Source: Pseudomonadales bacterium (GTDB taxonomy: Bacteria > Pseudomonadota > Gammaproteobacteria > Pseudomonadales > Halieaceae). From it: a DNA stretch of 64,000 nt. The position numbers and the translations under genes are program-made. Positions 45,177-54,463 of the stretch are shown in pieces. Position 1 is the first letter of the stretch. The number at the start of each line of letters is the position of its first letter. Under the pieces are notes generated by a model. That model was not told the DNA's origin. It worked only from the letters and a program-made list of their open reading frames with translations, and searched no databases. Location: positions 496,001-560,000 of the forward strand of contig JACKNO010000002.1 in NCBI GenBank assembly GCA_024234815.1, given 5' to 3'.

Positions 45177-45412
45177 CCTGTCGGGGCCTGCTCATCAAGA
45201 TAAATGCATTGCTGGGAGCATACAGGCTCCCTTTCTTATATCAAGCCGCATCGCAGGCCCGGATTACAAAGCAAGCGCTCTCGAATTGTGCACAAGTTCG
45301 CATAAATAGACCGGCATACATCGCCAATCGCGCCACGGACCGAATAACTTGGCATAATCTTCAGAATCGAGGCTGATCAATATGCCGGGGCAAAAACAGG
45401 GGTGTGACCAGG

Positions 45413-46243
45413 ATGTACGAGATCTTCTACGGTTTGCGCGAGGAGCCCTTTCGCCTCAGCCCGGACTCCAGGTTGTGTTTTGTACACCCCAGCTATAAAA
45501 AAGCAAAGGCTTATATGCAGTATGCATTACAGCGCCGTGAAGGTTTTGTGATGGTAACCGGTCGCCCCGGTACCGGAAAAACCACCCTGATCAACGACAT
45601 TACTACCCAGCTCAGCAAGCAGGGCAACCTCCACGCATCGCTGACTTCCACGCAGATTCGCGCTGACGACCTGCTGCGACTCGTGGTTCTGAAGTTCGGC
45701 CTGAACGCGGACACCGACTACAAGGCCGAACTGATCCACCGGTTGGAGAATTTCCTGTATCGCCTGCATCGCGAAGGCCGACGCCCGCTACTGATCATTG
45801 ACGAGGCACAGGACCTGGCGACAGACGCGCTGGAGGAACTGAGGCTGCTCACCAACCTGCAGAAGGACAATCAACCGCTGTTGCAGATCTTCCTGGTGGG
45901 GCAGGAGGAGTTGCGCCAGACCGTACTCATCCCGGAACTGGAACAACTGCACCAGCGTATCGTGGCCGCCTGTCACCTGACACCTCTCACATCAGACAGT
46001 ACCGCCGCCTACATCAAACACCGCCTGGGTCGGGTGGGCTGGGATAACGACCCCGAGTTGAGCGACAAGATTTTCGAGCCAATTTACCGTTACAGCCTGG
46101 GTATACCCAGGATAGTCAACCAGATATGCAGTCGACTGCTGTTGCACGGCATGGTTGAGGAAAAGCACAAACTGGGGCTGGAAGATGTGCGGGAAGTCAT
46201 CGACAGCCTCAACGAAGAGCAGTTATTGCCCATCCCCGCCTGA
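45413..46243 (+). CDS. XrtA-associated ATPase, second copy without membrane tail
   Basis: A 276-aa paralogue of the ATPase at 43959: MYEIFYGLREEPFRLSPDSR, GRPGTGKTT, LLIIDEAQDLATDALEELR. It ends where the first copy has its acidic linker and membrane helix. GTG 45404 is possible, but ATG 45413 aligns with the start of the paralogue and has CAGGGG upstream. The 236-bp divergent gap holds no clear sigma-54 site. Confidence 0.9.
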   Translation: MYEIFYGLREEPFRLSPDSRLCFVHPSYKKAKAYMQYALQRREGFVMVTGRPGTGKTTLINDITTQLSKQGNLHASLTSTQIRADDLLRLVVLKFGLNADTDYKAELIHRLENFLYRLHREGRRPLLIIDEAQDLATDALEELRLLTNLQKDNQPLLQIFLVGQEELRQTVLIPELEQLHQRIVAACHLTPLTSDSTAAYIKHRLGRVGWDNDPELSDKIFEPIYRYSLGIPRIVNQICSRLLLHGMVEEKHKLGLEDVREVIDSLNEEQLLPIPA

Positions 46244-46321
46244 CCAGCGGCCGGGTCGCTTTGTCGCGCAGCCGGACACCGGCAAAGTGGTACCTCCCCT
46301 GTCAACTTTCTTTACAGAAGA

Positions 46322-46333
46322 CCTGATATCAGG
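46322..46333. repeat. 12-bp perfect palindrome
   Basis: CCTGATATCAGG, about 70 bp upstream of the -24 element at 46402. It is in the right place for an activator or repressor site; no known regulator is assigned. Confidence 0.5.
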
Positions 46334-46401
46334 GCTCCCGGCAAAGAGATAGATGCATGATTCGTTTATATCTATTTGTTTTGTAAGTACATTTTATTTG
46401 T

Positions 46402-46417
46402 CGGCTCGTTTTTTGCA
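46402..46417 (+). promoter_or_regulatory. Candidate sigma-54 promoter of the HPr-rel-A cassette
   Basis: CGGCTCG-N4-TTGCA with the exact GG-N10-GC spacing of RpoN promoters; two mismatches to TGGCACG-N4-TTGCW. It lies 165 bp before the ATG at 46582. Confidence 0.5.
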
Positions 46418-46581
46418 CCACTAGTTGGCGGACACTGGTCTTCTCAAAAATGTGAACTGGTCAGCGGTTATCGCGCATCCGGTTGAAAGCGGCCCCGAAC
46501 CAGTGCTAAGTTTCTCCGGTCAGGGCCAGATTGGTGTTCCAGCAACCCGAGAACATGAAACAGTGAGACGGTAAGGCATCT

Positions 46582-46935
46582 ATGAACAAGGATTTGGAGC
46601 AAGCACTCGATTCGCAGGATTTATCGGCGGAATCGGCTCCTGTTACCCAGCCTGCATCTTCACGCCGCCGGTTTACCCGCAACGCGCTGGTGGGCACTGC
46701 GGTACTTGCATCCTTGTCAAACCGGCCCGCCTGGGGAGGCGGAGGCGACCACGCCAACGACACCTGCCTGTCCGCATCACTGCTGGCCTCTTTCGTTGCC
46801 AACGATACGAACCGGGGCAATGCGCTTGCCTCGTTTGCCGGGCGCGACGTCACTGACGAGGCAATGAAAATCCTGCGCACGCCGGAAAAACACCGGCACC
46901 AGCACGGCACCAATATCTGCGTCCAGAAACGCTAG
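46582..46935 (+). CDS. Small Tat-signal-like protein, candidate HPr-rel-A substrate
   Basis: A 117-aa protein. Residues 29-52 look like a twin-arginine signal (RRRFTRNALVGTAVLASLSN, then PAWG). The remainder is small and polar with two Cys (one in DTCLSAS, one in ICVQKR) and a His-rich KHRHQHGTN near the end. TAAGG precedes the ATG by 6 nt. I know no family for it. It is the first gene of a forward set with the PqqD-like, HprK-related and nucleotidyltransferase genes, so it may be the protein they modify (inference). Confidence 0.55.
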   Translation: MNKDLEQALDSQDLSAESAPVTQPASSRRRFTRNALVGTAVLASLSNRPAWGGGGDHANDTCLSASLLASFVANDTNRGNALASFAGRDVTDEAMKILRTPEKHRHQHGTNICVQKR

Positions 46936-47172
46936 ACAGGCCGACCCGACACCAGTTCATCCCGGCGCGCCAGTGGCACGACGTGACCTTTTGCCAGACA
47001 CTTCACGCCAAAGGGACTTCCCGCGCGCCCCGAAAGCACCAGGGACAGGTGCCCTAGCGCTGGCCATCGCCGCTGCCCCATCGCGTCCCGCACAGGCCGG
47101 CCGCGATGCCAATGGCTATCCTTCCTGCCTTCTGGAATAATCAGTGCCTCCCCGGACATTCACCCCATTTCT

Positions 47173-47442
47173 ATGAAGTATCGCGTTGAAGTACCCGGCA
47201 GATTCCATGATTGCGGCGAAGAGTCAGTCGTATATTTCGATTTGCAATCCGGGGACACCCACCTTGTAAGCGACTTCGCCGCCCACATCATTGCCCTGCT
47301 CGCAGACCGGACCATGGACATACAGGAACTGGTGACCGCGGTTGCGCCGGATATCGAAGCCGACGATCTGCCTGCACTCACTGAGGCCTTGCCCGATATC
47401 CTCGCAGAGCTCATTTCTCTCGAAATCGTAGAACAGGGATAG
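47173..47442 (+). CDS. PqqD-like protein of the HPr-rel-A system
   Basis: An 89-aa protein with the PqqD/RRE-like winged-helix fold: FDLQSGDTHLVSDFAAHIIALL followed by TMDIQELVTAVAPDIEADDL and a final helix. PqqD-like proteins hold precursor peptides for modifying enzymes. Families of this kind next to HprK-related kinase A are known in exosortase bacteria. There is no clear ribosome site; the start could shift. One base separates it from the kinase gene. Confidence 0.75.
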   Translation: MKYRVEVPGRFHDCGEESVVYFDLQSGDTHLVSDFAAHIIALLADRTMDIQELVTAVAPDIEADDLPALTEALPDILAELISLEIVEQG

Positions 47443-47443
47443 A

Positions 47444-48364
47444 ATGCCGTTGCGCAATACCTTGTCCAGTAAAGACGTCGGCACCCTGCTCAAAGCAGGT
47501 GAATTGAGTTTCCGGGTCGGTCCCTATATATACAATCTTCACAGCAGCCTGGGCCAACTGGCCGAGGGCCTCAGCGAATTGTATGCGGATTTTCCCGCCG
47601 CCAGCCCCGGCGATTTTGTCGATTACGCCGTATCGATACAGCGCGGTGGTCCCCTGTCCACGATTCGCCGCAAGGTGCAGTTCCTGTTCGACAACCAGGG
47701 CTCTTTCGCACCCATCCCCATAAAGCAGGCGTACGCCTTCATGGAATGGGGCATGAACTGGTGCGTCTCGGTGCACGCAAACGAATATCTCAAGCTGCAC
47801 GCCGCAGCCGTGGCCCGGGACGGGCTGGTGATAGTCATGCCGGGGGTACCGGGCGCAGGCAAGAGCACCCTGTGCGCGGCACTGGGGCTCACCGGCTGGC
47901 GCATACTCTCCGACGAGCATGCACTCATTCCACCGGGTACTTCCCGGGTCGTGCCACTGTGCCGACCAGTCAGCCTGAAGAACGAGAGCATCGAGACAAT
48001 TCGCGCCTTTGATCGCTCGGCCCGCTTCGGGCCGGTCAGCAAGGACACCCACAAGGGCGCAGTCGCACACATGAAGGCAGACCTGACCCCCGACTGCCAC
48101 GACCAGGAGGCCCTGCCGGCTCACATCATGCTGTTTCCGCGCTACTCCAGCGTCGACCGGCAGGAACTCACTGCTCGCTCGAAGACGGAAAGCTTCGTTC
48201 TGGCGGCCTACCATTCATTCAATTACAGCCTCATGGGTGAGTCCGGGTTTGCAGCCATGCAAACCCTGATCGACTCGGTGGAATGCTACGACCTCGTGTA
48301 CCGCGACCTGGACTGGGCAATTGAGGCGGTTGGCCAACTGCACGACAGGGCCAGGCAGCCGTGA
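47444..48364 (+). CDS. HprK-related kinase A
   Basis: A 306-aa protein with the P-loop MPGVPGAGKST (G134-T142) preceded by YLKLHAAAVARDGLVIV, as in HPr kinase/phosphorylase C-terminal domains, and followed by ILSDEHALIPPGT, where the conserved acidic metal ligands lie. The first 100 residues differ from HprK. No HPr gene is nearby. TIGR04352 describes such proteins with the PqqD-like partner. It probably phosphorylates a protein or small molecule in the same cassette. Overlaps the next gene by 4 nt (GTGA). Confidence 0.85.
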   Translation: MPLRNTLSSKDVGTLLKAGELSFRVGPYIYNLHSSLGQLAEGLSELYADFPAASPGDFVDYAVSIQRGGPLSTIRRKVQFLFDNQGSFAPIPIKQAYAFMEWGMNWCVSVHANEYLKLHAAAVARDGLVIVMPGVPGAGKSTLCAALGLTGWRILSDEHALIPPGTSRVVPLCRPVSLKNESIETIRAFDRSARFGPVSKDTHKGAVAHMKADLTPDCHDQEALPAHIMLFPRYSSVDRQELTARSKTESFVLAAYHSFNYSLMGESGFAAMQTLIDSVECYDLVYRDLDWAIEAVGQLHDRARQP

Positions 48365-49464
48365 GTTTCCTGTTATCGAGAGTGCTGCTGGACCCCGGCC
48401 AGGCACCGGACCTGGATTCCCGGCGATACGGGCAGCTCCTCCGCCAGGCGCGCAGCGCGAACCTGCTGGCTGCGCTGGCGGAACGCATCAGGGATGAAGG
48501 CTTGATGGAGCAGATTCCAGATCGGGTGCGCCGCCACCTCGAATCTGTTGCGCTGGTGCATACCAAGCAAAAGCATGATCTTGCCTATCACCTCAAACTC
48601 GTGCAGCGCGCACTCGCGCCCACGGGTCAGAAAATGATATTGCTGAAAGGCGCCGCCTACCTGCAGGCAGGCATCGCTGCGGGCCGCGGCCGGCTGATCT
48701 CCGATATCGATCTGATCGTGCCGGAAGCCGACATCGGCGCGGCGGAACAGGCCCTGAATCTGCAGGGCTGGAAGAGTGGCAAACTCGACCCATACAACGA
48801 ACGCTACTATCGCCAATGGATGCATGAAATTCCACCGCTGGGGCACAGCAAATACGGCAGCACGCTGGACCTGCATTTTACTATTTTGCCGCCCACCGCC
48901 GCGGCCAATATCGACGCGCGGTTGCTGTTTGAACAGATTGTCGAGGTACAGCCGGGAGTCTACACTTTGAGTCGCCCGGATATGGTAATTCACAGCGCCA
49001 CCCACCTGTTTCATGAGGGCGAATTTCACAACGGGCTGCGCGACCTTTGGGACCTGGACAGAATGCTTCGGGAATTCTCAGCCGGGGACAGCGGCTTCTG
49101 GGACCACCTGCTTGGCAGGGCCCGGGCGCTGGACCTTGTCGGCCCCCTGCTCTATGGGCTCACTTACTCGCAGCGTATATTCGACACACCGGTACCGGCG
49201 GGGATGATTGAAGAGGCCAACAGCCGGGCCCGAAAGCTGCGCAAACCGCTCATGGATTTTCTGTTCAGGCGAGCGTTCAGACCGGATCAACCGGAGTGTC
49301 GATTGCCCTTCACTGACAGCGCGCTCTATCTTTTATACCTGCGCTCGCATTATCTGCGGATGCCGTTGTACCTGTTGATACCGCACCTCGCCCGCAAGGC
49401 CTGGATGTCGAAGTTTGAAGAGTCCGACAACGCCGGGATTGCCGCCGCCAAACCCGCGGGCTAG
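48361..49464 (+). CDS. Nucleotidyltransferase family protein (HPr-rel-A cassette)
   Basis: A 367-aa protein with the nucleotidyltransferase core MILLKGAAYLQAG then SDIDLIVPEADI (D115, D117) and LDLHFTI as the third acidic position, as in the PF14907-type family. C-terminal part is helical and unassigned. Begins at GTG overlapping the kinase stop. Probably adds a nucleotide to a protein, peptide or sugar of the same system (inference). Confidence 0.78.
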   Translation: MSFLLSRVLLDPGQAPDLDSRRYGQLLRQARSANLLAALAERIRDEGLMEQIPDRVRRHLESVALVHTKQKHDLAYHLKLVQRALAPTGQKMILLKGAAYLQAGIAAGRGRLISDIDLIVPEADIGAAEQALNLQGWKSGKLDPYNERYYRQWMHEIPPLGHSKYGSTLDLHFTILPPTAAANIDARLLFEQIVEVQPGVYTLSRPDMVIHSATHLFHEGEFHNGLRDLWDLDRMLREFSAGDSGFWDHLLGRARALDLVGPLLYGLTYSQRIFDTPVPAGMIEEANSRARKLRKPLMDFLFRRAFRPDQPECRLPFTDSALYLLYLRSHYLRMPLYLLIPHLARKAWMSKFEESDNAGIAAAKPAG

Positions 49465-49480
49465 CGTAGTGCAGGCAAGC

Positions 49481-50794
49481 TTATACCCGCCAGACACTGA
49501 GACCGGCTGCCGCAAGCTGCTCCCTGTCCAGGACAGACTTGATATCGATCAGGGTCCCATCCGCGGCCAGCATGGCACCCAGTTCGCTTATCTCAAGTGA
49601 CAGGTACTGGGTATGTGGAACCGCCAGGATCACGGCAGTACAGTCGGTCAATTCCTGCCAGGAAGCCAGGGTGATACCGTACTCCTCCTGGGCCTCGTGA
49701 GGGTCGGCCAGGGGGTCGTGTACACGAATATCACAACAGTACTCACGCAATTCGGTGATGATATCCACTACCCTGGAGTTGCGCAGGTCAGGACAGTTCT
49801 CCTTGAAGGTGAGACCGAGGATTGCGACCTTGGAGCCATTGACGCAATGCCCCAGGTGAACCATTCGCTTGACAGTCTGCTCCGCCACAAATTTGCCCAT
49901 ATTGTCATTGGTCTTGCGGCCTGCGAGTATCACCTGGGGATGGTGTCCGACGGCCTCGGCCTTGTAGGTGAGATAGTACGGATCTACACCGATACAGTGC
50001 CCACCGACCAGGCCCGGGCGAAAAGGGAGAAAGTTCCATTTGGTGCCCGCGGCCTCGAGTACATCGAGAGTGTCGATGTCCAGGCGATTGAAGATCAATG
50101 CCAGTTCGTTCATCAGCGCGATATTCAGGTCGCGCTGGGTATTTTCGATTACCTTGGCGGCCTCGGCGACCTTCACGCTCGCGGCGCGGTGCACGCCGGC
50201 CTGCACGACCTCGCTGTAGAGGTCGGCTACACGATCGAGGGTCTGGGGAGTATCACCGGACACCACCTTGATGATCGTCTCCAGCCGATGCTCCTTGTCT
50301 CCCGGGTTAATGCGCTCCGGTGAGTAGCCAACGTAAAAGCCACCCTCCACCCCATCCCTGCCGCTCCAGGGGAGACCAGAGTATTTTTCAAGTATCGGTA
50401 CACAGACTTCCTCGGTGCAACCCGGGTAGACGGTCGATTCAAATATAACAGTCGCCCCGGCTTGAAGATGCGTACCGACAGTGCGACAGGCGCCCTCAAG
50501 CGGGCTCAGGTCCGGACGGCGCGCCGCGTCGATCGGTGTGGGCACCACGACGATAACGATCCGGGCGGCAGCGAGCCTGCCTGCGTCGCTGGTGTATTCC
50601 AGCTGTTTCGCGGCGGCCAGTTGCTGCGGTGTTACCTCGCCGCTGGGGTCGCGACCGGCGCGGTAATGCGCCAGCTTTTTCTCATTCAGGTCGAAACCGA
50701 TGGTTGCCCGCTTACTGCCAAACGCCACGGCGAGAGGCAGGCCCACGTACCCCAGCCCGACTATTGCTATCGTTGATTCTGTGTCCATATCCAT
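49481..50794 (-). CDS. Nucleotide-sugar dehydrogenase (TviB/WbpA-like)
   Basis: A 437-aa UDP-sugar 6-dehydrogenase with the NAD-binding AIVGLGYVGLPLAVAFG, ESTVYPGCTEEVC, and active-site GGHCIGVDPYYL (C267). It resembles UDP-GlcNAc/GalNAc (Vi polysaccharide-type) dehydrogenases more than UDP-glucose enzymes. It gives amino-uronic acid donors, fitting with wecB and the amidotransferase. Transcribed opposite to prsK. Confidence 0.9.
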   Translation of the reverse strand: MDMDTESTIAIVGLGYVGLPLAVAFGSKRATIGFDLNEKKLAHYRAGRDPSGEVTPQQLAAAKQLEYTSDAGRLAAARIVIVVVPTPIDAARRPDLSPLEGACRTVGTHLQAGATVIFESTVYPGCTEEVCVPILEKYSGLPWSGRDGVEGGFYVGYSPERINPGDKEHRLETIIKVVSGDTPQTLDRVADLYSEVVQAGVHRAASVKVAEAAKVIENTQRDLNIALMNELALIFNRLDIDTLDVLEAAGTKWNFLPFRPGLVGGHCIGVDPYYLTYKAEAVGHHPQVILAGRKTNDNMGKFVAEQTVKRMVHLGHCVNGSKVAILGLTFKENCPDLRNSRVVDIITELREYCCDIRVHDPLADPHEAQEEYGITLASWQELTDCTAVILAVPHTQYLSLEISELGAMLAADGTLIDIKSVLDREQLAAAGLSVWRV

Positions 50795-50895
50795 CCCCTT
50801 GCTGTTTCCCCTGCTCTTCGCAATAGCGAATTATTCTTTAATGTGCTGCGCGTCTCACTTATTCTCAGGCAGCGTTTACACCAATGCGGCCAGAG

Positions 50896-50912
50896 TATAG
50901 TGTCTCGAGACA
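50896..50912 (+). promoter_or_regulatory. Candidate prsK promoter -10 with 12-bp palindrome
   Basis: TATAGT (50896-50901) is followed at once by the perfect palindrome TGTCTCGAGACA (50901-50912), about 80 bp upstream of the prsK ATG. A site here could block or tune expression. No clear -35 at the usual spacing; a TTTACA lies 15 bp upstream. Confidence 0.4.
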
Positions 50913-50990
50913 TTGCCAGCCATACGAGTGGTTGCCTAACGTGAACTCAAACACATTTATATGAATAGAACCTAGGGAAAGCCTGATTCA

Positions 50991-53099
50991 ATGCCAGCCA
51001 ATATCAGCCTTTACAGTTACGGCTTCGCTCTACTGGCCTATACGCTGCTGGGCATGCTGGTATTCTTCACCCGGGCCAAGCGCCCGTTGGGATGGCCCTT
51101 AACAATAGCCAGCGCGTTCACTGCGTTGTGGGCGACGAGCGTTGCAGTCTCCACATTGCTGCCCTACCCGCTCGTTAAACTCATGCAGCTGGCCGAGGTG
51201 GCACGCAATGCCGCCTGGTGTTTTGTACTCCTGAGATTCCTGGGGCTGCACCTGCAGGGGAGCACACACATACTCGCAAGCAATCGCTGGATACCATGGT
51301 TCATGGCCGGTGTCGGCGGCCTGATGGTATTACTGTTCGTCACGCCCCTGCTATCCCGCGCTCTTGGCCTGTCACAGAATCTCGATCGCGATGTCGCATT
51401 TGCCGCCTGGCTGTCGACCGCGATCTTCGGCCTGCTGTTACTCGAACAGATCTTCCGCAACAGCACGCTTACCGAGCGTTGGTCCATCAAGTACCTCTGC
51501 CTCGGGCTGGGGTTTATTTTCGCCTACGATTTTTTCATGTACGCCGAGGCGCTGCTGTTCCGACAGCTGAACCCCAGCCTCTGGCAAGCCAGGGGGCTGG
51601 TCGTCGCACTGGCTGCCGTTTTCCTGGCAATTGCACTGGGGCGCAGCGAACGCGCAAACAATGGCCAGAATATCCACCTGTCACGGCATGTCGTGTTTCA
51701 CAGTGTCACGCTTCTGGCTGCCGGGCTGTACCTGATCCTGATGGCGCTGGTCGGGTATTTTATCCGCTACCTGGGCGGCACCTGGGGTGGTGTACTGCAA
51801 ATCGCATTCCTGTGCGGCTCCGGGCTCCTGTTGGTCGCACTGTTATTCTCCGGCCAGATTCGCGCCCGCACCAGGGTATGGCTGAGCAAGAACTTTTTCA
51901 GTTACAAGTACGACTACCGCACCGAGTGGCTGCAGTTCACCATGACATTGGGAGAAGGCGGCGATAACGTCCCCGAAAATATTACCCGAGCCATGGCGAA
52001 CCTCACCCAGAGCTCGGCCGGCGTACTGTGGAGTCGCAGCATGGACGGCCACTTTCAGTTCGCCTGCAATTTCGACATGCCCGAACCCGACAGTGCATTG
52101 GACCTGCGCGGCCTGTCGGACTGGATGCAACGTACAGAATGGATAATAGACCTGCGGGAGTGGCGACGAACACCGGACCTTTACGAACAACTGGAAATGC
52201 CCGCTTTCCTGGAGGAGATTCCGCGCGCCTGGCTGATAATTCCCCTGCTGTTCGGCAATCAGCTGCAGGGGATTTTGTTGTTGCGCGAATCTGATCTGCA
52301 AACAGATATCAACTGGGAGGACAGGGACTTGCTCAAGGTGGCCGGGCGACAGGCCGCCAGCCACCTCGCCCAGTACCAGGCAAACCAGGCACTGGTGGAA
52401 TCACGCCAGTTCGAGGCCTTCAATCGCTTGTCCGCCTATGTGATACACGATCTGAAGAATATTCTGGCACAACAGTCTCTGATCGTATCAAACGCAGAAA
52501 AGCATCGGGATAAGCCGGCTTTTATCGACGACGTGATAAACACCGTGCGCAATTCCGTGGAACGCATGACCAGACTGATGGACCAGATGAAGAGCGGTTT
52601 GCGCGGTGTCGAAGCGCAGTCAGTCGACCTCGTGGAGTTGCTGGAATCAGTGGTTGAAGAGCACCAGAAAATCGAGCCCAGGCCGATGCTGCAGAAGACC
52701 GCGGAAAAGGTGGTCGTAGAGGCCGACCGGGAGTTACTCGCAACTGTTTTCTCACACATAATCCAGAACGCGCAGGAAGCCACCAGCCGGAACGGTGAGG
52801 TGACCGTACGCCTTCTGGAAAAAGCGGGGCAGGCACTGGTAGAGATCGAGGACAATGGCGCGGGCATGGACGACGAGTTTCTGCGCGAACGGCTGTTCAA
52901 GCCCTTCGACTCAACCAAGGGGCTCACGGGAATGGGCATTGGGGCCTTTGAAAGCCGGGAGTTTGTGCGCTCCCTCGGGGGTGACATCCGGGTAAGCAGC
53001 AAACCCGGCGCAGGCTCAATATTTCGCATTGCCCTGCCGCGTGCGCAGTCCGCCAGGCCAATTACGATAACAGGTAGCAAGGATGGGGTCGGTGAGTAG
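50991..53099 (+). CDS. prsK: XrtA/PEP-CTERM system histidine kinase PrsK
   Basis: A 702-aa kinase matching TIGR02916. About eight membrane helices (1-290), a GAF-like region (about 320-460), a phospho-accepting His486 in YVIHDLKNILAQ, and ATPase motifs HIIQNAQEA, IEDNGAGMDDEF and TGMGIGAFESREF. The sensor input is unknown. It phosphorylates PrsR, which it overlaps by 17 nt. Confidence 0.93.
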   Translation: MPANISLYSYGFALLAYTLLGMLVFFTRAKRPLGWPLTIASAFTALWATSVAVSTLLPYPLVKLMQLAEVARNAAWCFVLLRFLGLHLQGSTHILASNRWIPWFMAGVGGLMVLLFVTPLLSRALGLSQNLDRDVAFAAWLSTAIFGLLLLEQIFRNSTLTERWSIKYLCLGLGFIFAYDFFMYAEALLFRQLNPSLWQARGLVVALAAVFLAIALGRSERANNGQNIHLSRHVVFHSVTLLAAGLYLILMALVGYFIRYLGGTWGGVLQIAFLCGSGLLLVALLFSGQIRARTRVWLSKNFFSYKYDYRTEWLQFTMTLGEGGDNVPENITRAMANLTQSSAGVLWSRSMDGHFQFACNFDMPEPDSALDLRGLSDWMQRTEWIIDLREWRRTPDLYEQLEMPAFLEEIPRAWLIIPLLFGNQLQGILLLRESDLQTDINWEDRDLLKVAGRQAASHLAQYQANQALVESRQFEAFNRLSAYVIHDLKNILAQQSLIVSNAEKHRDKPAFIDDVINTVRNSVERMTRLMDQMKSGLRGVEAQSVDLVELLESVVEEHQKIEPRPMLQKTAEKVVVEADRELLATVFSHIIQNAQEATSRNGEVTVRLLEKAGQALVEIEDNGAGMDDEFLRERLFKPFDSTKGLTGMGIGAFESREFVRSLGGDIRVSSKPGAGSIFRIALPRAQSARPITITGSKDGVGE

Positions 53100-54459
53100 A
53101 TCAAAAAAATATTTGTTGGTAGTCGAGGACGACAAGGGGCTGCAAAGCCAATTGCGCTGGGCATTTGAAGACTTCGAAGTGGTTATCAGCGGCGACCGGG
53201 AAGATGCCATTGCCCAACTGCGCAGGGTTGAGCCGGGTGTTGTACTGCTGGACCTCGGACTGCCACCCGACCCCGGTGGTGTTTCCGAAGGTATGGCAAC
53301 CCTGACGGAGATACTTTCCCTGATTCCTGAAACCAGGGTCATCGTGGTGACCGGGGATAATGATCGCGCCAATGCCGTCAAGGCCATCGGCCTCGGGGCC
53401 TACGATTTCTACCAGAAGCCCGCTGACCCCGAGATTCTGGGCCTGATTGTCGAGCGCGCCTATCGTGTCTATGAGCTCGAACTGGAGAACCAGCGGCTAC
53501 AGCGAAACCTGGAAGAATCCCCACTCTCGGGCATTATCGCCTCCAGCCCGCGCATGCTCGAGGTTTGCCGCACCATTGAAAAGGTTGCACCCACGGATAT
53601 CACCACGCTGTTGCTGGGGGCCAGCGGCACCGGCAAGGAGCGCTTCGCCCAGGCACTGCACGAATTAAGTGGACGCGCCAAGCAGAAGATCGTCGCGATC
53701 AACTGCGCGGCCATACCGGGGACCTTGCTGGAAAGCGAGCTGTTTGGTTATGAAAAGGGCGCGTTTACCGGTGCGACCCAGCAAACAATCGGAAAAATCG
53801 AGTACGCGAACGGGGGCACCCTGTTCCTCGATGAAATCGGCGACCTGCCCATGGAACTGCAGGCCAAGCTATTGCGCTTCCTGCAGGAGCGGGTGATAGA
53901 ACGCCTTGGCGGACGCAAGGAAATCCCCGTCGATGTTCGTATCATTTGCGCAACCCATCAAAACCTCCGCGAGCACATCGCAGATGGCCGCTTCCGGGAA
54001 GACCTGTATTATCGCATCAGTGAAATTACGGTGGAAATCCCGCCCCTGAAAGACCGGGAAGGGGATGCCGTGGTGATAGCGAAAAGTTTCCTTGACCGCT
54101 ATAGCCGCGAAATGAAACGCTCGCTGAAAGGATTCGACCAGGAAGCACTGCAAGCGATCGCGGCCCATGACTGGCCAGGCAACGTGCGAGAACTGGAAAG
54201 CAGAATCAAACGCGCCACTATAATGGCGGAGGGCCGCTACGTGACAAGGCAGGACCTCGAACTGGCGCCCGGCGCGGATGACGTCGACACCGCCGGCCAA
54301 CCACTCAACCTGAAGCAGGTGAGGGAAGTGGCGGAACAGAAAGCAATTCGGGAAGTGCTCAGAACCACAAAGAACAATATTACCGATGCCGCAAACGTGC
54401 TCGGAGTAACACGCCCTACTCTCTACAACCTGCTTGAAAAGTATGGTATGAAGCCGTGA
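53083..54459 (+). CDS. prsR: PEP-CTERM response regulator PrsR (sigma-54 activator)
   Basis: A 458-aa protein with a receiver (D57 in VVLLDLGLPPDPGG), a sigma-54 AAA domain with GASGTGKE, the GAFTGA loop (G226-A231) and FLDEIGDLP, and a C-terminal Fis-type HTH (ITDAANVLGVTRPTLYNLL). Matches TIGR02915. ATG 53083 overlaps prsK; GTG 53092, 8 nt after AAGGA, is an equally good start. Two RpoN-type promoters lie in the window (4302, 46402). Confidence 0.94.
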   Translation: MGSVSRSKKYLLVVEDDKGLQSQLRWAFEDFEVVISGDREDAIAQLRRVEPGVVLLDLGLPPDPGGVSEGMATLTEILSLIPETRVIVVTGDNDRANAVKAIGLGAYDFYQKPADPEILGLIVERAYRVYELELENQRLQRNLEESPLSGIIASSPRMLEVCRTIEKVAPTDITTLLLGASGTGKERFAQALHELSGRAKQKIVAINCAAIPGTLLESELFGYEKGAFTGATQQTIGKIEYANGGTLFLDEIGDLPMELQAKLLRFLQERVIERLGGRKEIPVDVRIICATHQNLREHIADGRFREDLYYRISEITVEIPPLKDREGDAVVIAKSFLDRYSREMKRSLKGFDQEALQAIAAHDWPGNVRELESRIKRATIMAEGRYVTRQDLELAPGADDVDTAGQPLNLKQVREVAEQKAIREVLRTTKNNITDAANVLGVTRPTLYNLLEKYGMKP

Positions 54460-54463
54460 AAAG

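Larger units (their letters stand above)
46244..46581. other. 338-bp regulatory region ahead of the HPr-rel-A cassette
   Basis: No gene seen. It holds a TTTACA half-site (46311-46316), a perfect 12-bp palindrome CCTGATATCAGG (46322-46333), an AT-rich stretch (46350-46420) and a sigma-54-like promoter, then the leader of the small Tat-like gene. Confidence 0.5.

Noticed and set aside
46970..46995. TGGCACG near 46975 as a sigma-54 promoter
   Set aside because: The TTGC downstream is 16 bp from the GG, not 10, so the spacing is wrong.
46932..47159. 75-aa minus-strand frame between the Tat-like and PqqD-like genes
   Set aside because: Opposite to the cassette, short and without a motif. The gap may instead be a leader.
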